Positions 15,399 to 20,624 of a stretch of 20,624 nucleotides of DNA are shown piece after piece. The DNA is taken from positions 1 to 20,624 of the forward strand of contig JAPSFM010000092.1 of assembly GCA_035063885.1 (NCBI GenBank). The letters run 5' to 3'. Every line of letters starts with the position of its first letter. Within the stretch, counting starts at the first letter, position 1. This stretch comes from CAADGY01 sp900696665 (GTDB lineage Bacteria; Acidobacteriota; Terriglobia; Bryobacterales; Bryobacteraceae). Position numbers and translations under genes: made by a program. The notes beneath the pieces are model-generated. The model was not told the origin of the DNA. It worked only from the letters and a program-made list of their open reading frames with translations, and searched no databases.

Positions 15399-15899
15399 TC
15401 ACCAACCGGGTTCGTGTTCTCGCGACGCCGCGCCGAAACTCCGGGAGCCCCACTGACGGCAGGCCATCGCAAGTACGCGGGTCGTCTCCATGAAATCGAA
15501 CGGTTTCATGAGCACGTCGAAGCCACCTAGGTTCAATACCTCCGCCCACAACCGTTCGTCCGCGTGCCGGGAAGCCACAATCAGAAGGGGAGCGCTCCGG
15601 CAGAGTTCCGCCGCATTCAGAACGTCCCGCCAACTGCCGTCCGGAAGGTCGCGCTCGGATAAGACCACCGTGAAGGAGTTGGCTTGAAGGAGTCCGGCGG
15701 CCTGGGTGTAGTTCCCCGCGGTATCAAGATGAGGCGCGTCGACCGGCAAGCAGTTCCGGATGAAGCGGCTGTCCTCCTCAAACGGTGAGACGAGCAATAT
15801 TGACTTTTTTCCAGCCTTGCGAAATGGATCCGGTAATTGTTGCAGCGTGGTCCCGGTCTTTCCGGCGCCCGTAGTCTGTGACGTAGCATTCCAATCCAT
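15399..15899 (-). CDS. Degenerate CheY-like receiver-domain protein
   Basis: A 166-residue protein with a receiver fold at about residues 33-150: SILLVSPFEEDS (first strand), TVVLSERDLPDGSW (third strand), PLLIVAS (fourth strand) and FDVLMKPFD (fifth strand, with the conserved lysine K132). Key phosphorylation residues are changed. The acidic pair after strand 1 is S38-P39, and the phosphoacceptor position by alignment to the LPDG loop is Glu (E82). It is therefore probably a pseudo-receiver that is not phosphorylated in the normal way. There is no output domain. I chose the ATG at 15899, with GGAAGGG about 9 nt upstream. The ATG at 15923 has GGAGG too close, and a GTG at 16010 would add a 37-residue unconserved lead. 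It lies 28 nt before the DUF2520 start, at the head of the pan-containing strand run, and is divergent from the cytochrome operon. Confidence 0.75.
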   Translation of the reverse strand: MDWNATSQTTGAGKTGTTLQQLPDPFRKAGKKSILLVSPFEEDSRFIRNCLPVDAPHLDTAGNYTQAAGLLQANSFTVVLSERDLPDGSWRDVLNAAELCRSAPLLIVASRHADERLWAEVLNLGGFDVLMKPFDFMETTRVLAMACRQWGSRSFGAASREHEPGW

Positions 15900-16021
15900 A
15901 AAAACCGACCCTTCCGACCTCATACCTCCACACTTGGTCTGAAGAGGGGCAAGCAGGGGGCCAAGATCGGGCTTTGCGGCATATGACACATTTTTTTGTA
16001 GCCATTTCACCCAAATCAGAC

Positions 16022-16035
16022 TAGAATATCTTCTA
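16022..16035. promoter_or_regulatory. Inverted repeat TAGAA-N4-TTCTA in the divergent region
   Basis: A perfect 5-bp dyad with a 4-bp centre (TATC) sits in the 286-nt gap between the receiver gene start (15899) and the cytochrome operon start (16186). Such a short AT-rich dyad in a divergent gap could be an operator. No factor can be named, and 5-bp arms occur by chance. Confidence 0.3.
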
Positions 16036-16128
16036 TGGTGCAGCCGCCTGCGGGAAACTCTATCCGTTTCAATAATTTACAGTTGAAGCCGAAAATGGAC
16101 CCAGCCGTGCATTGGTCTGCGCCGAAGT

Positions 16129-16163
16129 TGCGTTTGTAGAAAGTGCGTTCATTTAGCTTGCGT
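16129..16163 (+). repeat. Three TGCGT direct repeats at exact 15-bp pitch before the cytochrome operon
   Basis: TGCGT occurs at 16129-16133, 16144-16148 and 16159-16163. The flanking bases are partly shared: T, G and T precede the three copies, and TT or AA follows. The last copy ends 22 nt before the ATG at 16186. The even pitch, not a whole number of helical turns, is unusual for chance. These could be activator or repressor sites, but no promoter hexamers stand out around them. Little more can be said without relatives. Confidence 0.35.
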
Positions 16164-16185
16164 AAAGCAGGGGGTGTGTAATTAT

Positions 16186-18240
16186 ATGCGTCTTCGAATC
16201 CCAAGGGGTTGGGGAGTACGCGTCGCCCTGGTAGGGGCGGTATTTGCCGGTTGTGTTGCTTTGGTCAGCGCACCCAAACCGGTATATTCCTCAAAAGAAA
16301 AGGCGGCATACGCCGATCCGGCGCTGGTTAATTTCGTTCGCCCCGGCCTTGTGGTGAAGGTACTGGGAGCGGAAATCGCTCAGGACGGCACCATCAAAGC
16401 GAGGGTCCGATTCACCGATCCCGCCGGGTTGCCGCTCGATAAAGATGGAGTTACCACACCCGGCCGCATTAGCAATGGCAACCCGGGCATGATCGCCGCC
16501 TATATTCCGAAAGACCAGCGGCAGTACGTATCCTATACAACGAACACGCAACGGAGTGCCGCCACGGGCCGGTCGGCGATTCAGGCCGCGGCAGACACTG
16601 GCGGCAATTGGCAGAAGATTGCGGAGGGCGAATACGTCTATACCTTCGGAACCCGCGCACCCGCCTCGATCGACCGCACGGCGACGCACGCAATCGGCAT
16701 CTATGCAAACCGCAACCTTACTGAGTTCGAACTCGGCATAAACCTGGACGACGATGTTTTGGACTTCGTTCCCGACGGTTCGCCGGTGACCAAGGTCCGC
16801 GACATCATCCGCACCGAAAGTTGCAACGATTGCCACTCCCGGATGGCTTTCCACGGAACGACGGGCAGGATCAGCATGCCGATGTGCAACCTGTGCCACA
16901 CGCCACAGACGATCGATCCGGATACAAACAATACCGTCGACATGCCGGTGATGATTCACAAGATTCACTCCGCGCAGGATTACGTGGTGGTCGGCTTCGC
17001 CAACGCTGTCCACGATTATTCGGAAGTGACGTTTCCGACGGATTTGCGCAACTGCTCGGTTTGCCATGAAGAGGACTCGCCAGCCGTTCAGAAGGACGCC
17101 TGGCTCACGCAGCCGACACGTGCGGCTTGCGGCGCCTGCCACACCGACGTGAACTTCGCCACCGGGGCGGGACACGTCAACCTGCCGCAGATTTCCGACA
17201 ATCAATGCTCGAATTGCCACGTGCCGCAGGGCGAACTGGAATTTGACGCTTCCATCCGGGGTGCGCACACGGTTCCACAACGCTCCAGCATGCTTTCGGG
17301 CCTGCAATTCGAAATTCTGGATGTAGCGGATGGTCAGGCGGGCAAGAAACCAACAGTGACGTTTACCGTCAAGGACAAGAACGGAAATCCAATCGAGCTT
17401 TCCAGGATGGGACGGCTTGCGCTGACGCTGACCGGGCCGACAACCGATTACACGGCTTTCCAAAACGGCTACATCCAGGAGGATGCCATCAAGGCGCAAG
17501 GGAGCGGCGATAGATTATTCTGGACCTTCAACACCGCGATTCCCGAAGGAGCGAAAGGAACCTGGGCGGTCGGCATCGAAGGCCGGCGCGTAGAGACGAT
17601 ACTTGCGGGCACCCAGAAGCAGATGTCGGTACAGTACGGCGCGCCCAACGCGATGAAGTACTTCTCGGTGGATGGTTCCCCGATACAGCCACGCCGTGAG
17701 GTGGTATCCATTCAGAAGTGCAACGAATGTCACGTCCGGCTTTCTCTTCACGGTGAAAACAGGGTGGATAATGTGCAGTATTGCGTTGTCTGCCACAATC
17801 CGAAGGAGACCGATACGTCAAGGCGGCCGGCCGGACAGAACCCTCCGGAAAGCATCGATATGGCCACAATGATCCACAAGATCCATGGCGGCAAGGAATT
17901 GCACGAGTTTTTCGGCAGCGAGTTTGTCGTGTACGGATACGGCAGCAGGCCTCACAACTACAGCGAGGTGACTTATCCGGCTCCGCTGTCGGATTGCAAC
18001 ATGTGCCATGTCAACGATTCACAGTCGCTGCCGTTGCCCGCGACCAATGCCGACGTGAACAACCCGCGGGGTCTCATTAATCCGGCGCCGCCGGCCACCG
18101 CGGCTTGCACATCCTGTCACCAAAGCATCGCCGCGGCATCTCACGCGCTGGCGAATACTACCAGGCTCGGCGAAAGCTGTGCCGCGTGTCACGGACGCAA
18201 TTCCGAGTTTTCGGTGAACAAAGTACACGCTTCCCAGTGA
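16186..18240 (+). CDS. OmcA/MtrC-family decaheme c-type cytochrome (outer-membrane electron-transfer terminus)
   Basis: A 684-residue exported multiheme cytochrome. Ten CxxCH sites are visible, with first cysteines at 213, 234, 290, 315, 341 and 512, 533, 604, 641, 665, that is, two pentaheme groups. Each group follows a beta-rich domain (about 45-205 and 370-500), the layout of OmcA/MtrC proteins, in which the cell-surface cytochrome passes electrons to metal oxides or other outside acceptors. Both halves share MIHKIH (256, 562) and an H-[DN]-YSEVT-[FY]-P element (276, 590). The ATG at 16186 follows GGGGGT 10 nt upstream; a GTG at 16174 is less likely. The signal region RGWGVRVALVGAVFAGCVALVSA contains FAGC, an imperfect lipobox, so a lipoprotein anchor is possible but uncertain. 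Length is close to Shewanella MtrC (about 670). It is the first gene of a three-gene operon with the MtrA- and MtrB-like genes. Confidence 0.94.
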   Translation: MRLRIPRGWGVRVALVGAVFAGCVALVSAPKPVYSSKEKAAYADPALVNFVRPGLVVKVLGAEIAQDGTIKARVRFTDPAGLPLDKDGVTTPGRISNGNPGMIAAYIPKDQRQYVSYTTNTQRSAATGRSAIQAAADTGGNWQKIAEGEYVYTFGTRAPASIDRTATHAIGIYANRNLTEFELGINLDDDVLDFVPDGSPVTKVRDIIRTESCNDCHSRMAFHGTTGRISMPMCNLCHTPQTIDPDTNNTVDMPVMIHKIHSAQDYVVVGFANAVHDYSEVTFPTDLRNCSVCHEEDSPAVQKDAWLTQPTRAACGACHTDVNFATGAGHVNLPQISDNQCSNCHVPQGELEFDASIRGAHTVPQRSSMLSGLQFEILDVADGQAGKKPTVTFTVKDKNGNPIELSRMGRLALTLTGPTTDYTAFQNGYIQEDAIKAQGSGDRLFWTFNTAIPEGAKGTWAVGIEGRRVETILAGTQKQMSVQYGAPNAMKYFSVDGSPIQPRREVVSIQKCNECHVRLSLHGENRVDNVQYCVVCHNPKETDTSRRPAGQNPPESIDMATMIHKIHGGKELHEFFGSEFVVYGYGSRPHNYSEVTYPAPLSDCNMCHVNDSQSLPLPATNADVNNPRGLINPAPPATAACTSCHQSIAAASHALANTTRLGESCAACHGRNSEFSVNKVHASQ

Positions 18241-18268
18241 TGGCGCCGGTGGCTGCGCCTGACAGACC

Positions 18269-19306
18269 ATGAGATTCGTAAACGCGCATCGTGCTCTTTC
18301 CCTGCGAAGACGAAAGGCCCGCTTGACGGCGGGCCTTTCCGCCGCGGGGATCACCTTGGCCGGGTGTCTGTTGGCGCTGCCGGGTCTCCGGGGCCAGGCT
18401 CAGCCGGGGCAGCAGACGGCGCAGGAACAAGCTCAAACTACAGAAGCTCAAACTCCACCCGAGCCGGCCACTTATATCGGCTCGGAAACCTGCCAGGCTT
18501 GTCACGAGGACATTTTCAAGGCATTTGAGAAGAATGCCCACGCCGCCGTCGAGAAAGACAGTAAACGGGGTTGGGAGGGAAAGTCCTGCGAATCCTGCCA
18601 CGGGCCCGGGTCGAAACATGCCGAATCCGCTTCGGCAGACGATATTGTGAATCCGCGCAAACAACATCCGGCTAAGGCTGACCGGAACTGTCTGAAGTGC
18701 CATCTAAACCAGCCAACACAAGCCGGCCGGATACACGGCGGACATGCCAGAAATCAGGTGAGTTGTGTAAACTGCCACCCAGTTCACCAAACCACCAGGA
18801 GTGGAATGGTTCCACGCAAAGTGGATGCCATAAACCAGCAATGCTCCAGTTGCCACACATCGGCCTGGGCGCAATTCCAGCGTCCGCACGCACACAGGCT
18901 GCCCCAAGGCGCTATGTCCTGCGTGGACTGCCATAACCCGCACGGCAGTTTCCTGCCGAACTCCGTCAAGGCGGTCTCGGCCAACGAGCCGGGCTGTATG
19001 AAGTGCCATAGCGACAAACGCGGGCCTTTCGCATTCGAACATCCGCCGGTACGGTTGGAAGGTTGCAGTGCGTGCCACGAACCGCACGGTTCCACCAATC
19101 CGCGCATGTTAACCCGGCACGAAGTACGGTTCCAGTGCCTGGAGTGTCATTCCAATATCGCGATGCCGGTCGCGGCGAACCAGCCGGGAACGCTCGGCGG
19201 AACTCCGCCGGCATTCCACGACCTGCGCAGTCCCAGGTTTCGTAACTGCACGGTGTGTCATATGAAGATACATGGCTCACATGTAAATCGGGCGCTCCTG
19301 CGATGA
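18269..19306 (+). CDS. MtrA/DmsE-family decaheme periplasmic cytochrome c
   Basis: A 345-residue exported protein with ten CxxCH sites (first cysteines at 75, 107, 141, 166, 192, 218, 243, 266, 290 and 327). Size and heme number match MtrA/PioA/DmsE cytochromes (about 330 residues, ten hemes), which form the wire inside the MtrB-type barrel and take electrons from periplasmic or inner-membrane quinol dehydrogenases. Residues 1-15 are basic (HRALSLRRRKAR), followed by a hydrophobic stretch (about 19-41) and a Gln/Thr/Pro-rich linker (44-66) before the first heme. The stretch LAGC (30-33) resembles a lipobox, but the hydrophobic run continues past the cysteine, so Sec cleavage further on (near GQAQ) is equally likely. 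The gene starts 28 nt after the OmcA/MtrC-type stop with a weak ribosome site. Its TGA overlaps the next ATG. Confidence 0.94.
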   Translation: MRFVNAHRALSLRRRKARLTAGLSAAGITLAGCLLALPGLRGQAQPGQQTAQEQAQTTEAQTPPEPATYIGSETCQACHEDIFKAFEKNAHAAVEKDSKRGWEGKSCESCHGPGSKHAESASADDIVNPRKQHPAKADRNCLKCHLNQPTQAGRIHGGHARNQVSCVNCHPVHQTTRSGMVPRKVDAINQQCSSCHTSAWAQFQRPHAHRLPQGAMSCVDCHNPHGSFLPNSVKAVSANEPGCMKCHSDKRGPFAFEHPPVRLEGCSACHEPHGSTNPRMLTRHEVRFQCLECHSNIAMPVAANQPGTLGGTPPAFHDLRSPRFRNCTVCHMKIHGSHVNRALLR

Positions 19307-20624
19307 GACACCTACTTGCTCTTCTATTGCTGCTGCCACTGGCCGTGTGGGCCCAAGCTCCGGCCGCAGAACCGGCGCAAGAGGCCAAGCCCGCTGATTC
19401 GGAAGCGGAAGCGAAACCCGCTGAACCCGCGGCCGATACGGCAGCCGCGGAATCCCCGGCTCCGGAAACGGAGCGATGGATTAGCGGAACTCTCGATTTC
19501 GGTTACCGGTGGGTGAGCGATACCGGCGGCAATTTCAATTCATATCGCAGCGTGATCGATCTTGGCGAAGGTCCCAAGTTGTTCGGCCTGGATCTGACGC
19601 TGCAACCGGCATCTTCGCGGCTGCTGGACCGGCTCGATATCTTCGCCCATAACTGGGGCGGCGAGCCGTATACCACCGCTCGTCTGTTTGCACGGAAGCA
19701 ACGCGCATACCAGCTTTCATTCGATTACCGCAACATCGACTATTTCAATTTTTTACCTTCCTTCGCCAACCCGCTGGTGGGACAGGGTGCGTTGATTCCT
19801 CAGCGTGCTTTCGACACGCGCCGCCGCACGATCGACACCGAACTCGAGCTATTCCCCAGCGCAAGGATCGTTCCTTACGTTGCATTTACGCGCAATTCCG
19901 GCGATGGCTCCGGCATCACGCCCTTTCAGACGGACAGCAACGAGTATCCGGTTCCCACGCGCTTGCGGGATGAAACGAACAACTACCGCGGCGGTGTCCG
20001 GTTCGAGATGAACCGGTGGCACGTGACGCTGGAGCAGGGCGGGCTCACCTTTAAGGACGACCAGAGGGTTTTTACGGACCAACGGAATCCTGGCAACAGG
20101 ACCACGCCGTTTTTCGGCGAGCAACTGTTTATCGACGGGCTTGAACAGGCCTACGGTGTGCGCGGGAGCAGCTTCTACAGCAAGGGGCTGGTGACTGCCA
20201 ATCCGGCGTCCTGGGCGAACCTGTACGGCCAGTTTCTGTTCAGCCAGCCCACGACTGATGTGAATTACGGCGCCAATGCTTCCGGGTTGCTGACCATCCT
20301 GGCGGCACGCCGCTTCTACACCGGCCAGCAGGAATTCGTCGCTTCGGAATCGCGCATGCCGCATATATCGGGCAGCCTGAGCCTTGAAATCAGGCCGCTC
20401 GACCGGTTGCGGATTCTCGGGTCGTGGATGACGGACCGCTTCCACAACGCTTCTTCAATTTCGCTCACGGATGTTTTTCTTTTCGCGGCATCGCCGGACG
20501 AGGTGGAGCGAGCCTTTCAAACAGACCGCCTGGACGTCAATTACAACCGTTCGCAGATCGACGCGTTCTTCGACGTTACCCGTAAGATCACGCTGCGCGG
20601 AGGTTATCGCTACGTTTGGGGCGA
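19303..20624 (+). CDS. MtrB/PioB-like outer-membrane beta-barrel protein (3' end off the window)
   Basis: The frame is open from the ATG at 19303, which overlaps the preceding stop as ATGA, to the right edge: 440 complete codons. A Sec signal peptide (MRHLLALLLLLPLAVWA, cleavage before QAP) is followed by an Ala/Glu/Pro-rich segment (18-57) and then repeated amphipathic strand-like stretches such as WISGTLDFGYRWVS, KLFGLDLTLQP, YQLSFDYRNIDYFNF, IVPYVAFTRN, GGVRFEMNRWHVTLEQGG and ITLRGGYRYVWG. This is the pattern of a large outer-membrane barrel. Position behind MtrC- and MtrA-type genes identifies it as the sheath of a porin-cytochrome conduit. Odd feature: no cysteine at all in the visible part, so the N-terminal CxxC known from Shewanella MtrB is missing. 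By sequence alone the family call is weaker than by context. Confidence 0.82.
   Translation, partial: MRHLLALLLLLPLAVWAQAPAAEPAQEAKPADSEAEAKPAEPAADTAAAESPAPETERWISGTLDFGYRWVSDTGGNFNSYRSVIDLGEGPKLFGLDLTLQPASSRLLDRLDIFAHNWGGEPYTTARLFARKQRAYQLSFDYRNIDYFNFLPSFANPLVGQGALIPQRAFDTRRRTIDTELELFPSARIVPYVAFTRNSGDGSGITPFQTDSNEYPVPTRLRDETNNYRGGVRFEMNRWHVTLEQGGLTFKDDQRVFTDQRNPGNRTTPFFGEQLFIDGLEQAYGVRGSSFYSKGLVTANPASWANLYGQFLFSQPTTDVNYGANASGLLTILAARRFYTGQQEFVASESRMPHISGSLSLEIRPLDRLRILGSWMTDRFHNASSISLTDVFLFAASPDEVERAFQTDRLDVNYNRSQIDAFFDVTRKITLRGGYRYVWG

Noticed and set aside
16129..16163. TGCGT repeats read as replication iterons
   Set aside because: There is no initiator gene, no DnaA-box cluster and no AT-rich unwinding region nearby; a regulatory reading fits the position better.
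16291..17499. A 402-codon minus-strand open frame across the MtrC-type gene
   Set aside because: It lies entirely opposite a gene with ten heme motifs. Its product is rich in Arg, His and Val with no recognisable domain, the usual look of an antisense shadow in GC-rich DNA.

Overview
The window looks like chromosomal DNA of an Acidobacteriota bacterium, probably Solibacter/Bryobacter-like. This is inference. It rests on the GC-rich coding, the Tat-exported aldo/keto reductase next to a DUF2961 (GH172) protein, the degenerate receiver protein, and a multiheme cytochrome cluster together with pantothenate genes. There is no rRNA or tRNA gene, no CRISPR array and no insertion sequence. Genes are tightly packed and almost the whole window is coding.

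Left region (1-4650): the tail of a putative TIM-barrel hydrolase (+) converges on a two-gene minus-strand unit. That unit encodes malto-oligosyltrehalose trehalohydrolase (treZ) followed by an amylo-alpha-1,6-glucosidase. Together they act on glycogen or maltodextrin and point to trehalose synthesis; the usual partner TreY is not in the window.

Middle plus-strand region (4760-11233): a small secreted DUF4019 protein, an M50 site-2 protease with two CBS domains, a Tat-exported aldo/keto reductase, a Tat-exported GH172 protein, and an ABC exporter (ATPase plus a 534-residue permease) starting 8 nt after the GH172 gene. A convincing intrinsic terminator (11271-11306) ends this run.

Minus-strand region (15899-11294): a degenerate receiver-domain protein, a Rossmann/DUF2520 protein that is a good candidate for the missing ketopantoate reductase, panB, panC (4-nt overlap with panB), ttcA and a DUF47/PhoU-like gene. 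All point the same way with short gaps.

Right region (16186-20624, continuing past the edge): a three-gene plus-strand operon encoding a decaheme OmcA/MtrC-family cytochrome, a decaheme MtrA/DmsE-family cytochrome and a cysteine-free outer-membrane beta-barrel-like protein whose start overlaps the preceding stop. This has the gene order and composition of Shewanella mtrC-mtrA-mtrB. It is most simply read as a porin-cytochrome conduit that moves electrons across the outer membrane, and it is the most notable system here. The 286-nt divergent region in front of it holds a TAGAA-N4-TTCTA dyad and three TGCGT repeats at exactly 15-bp pitch.
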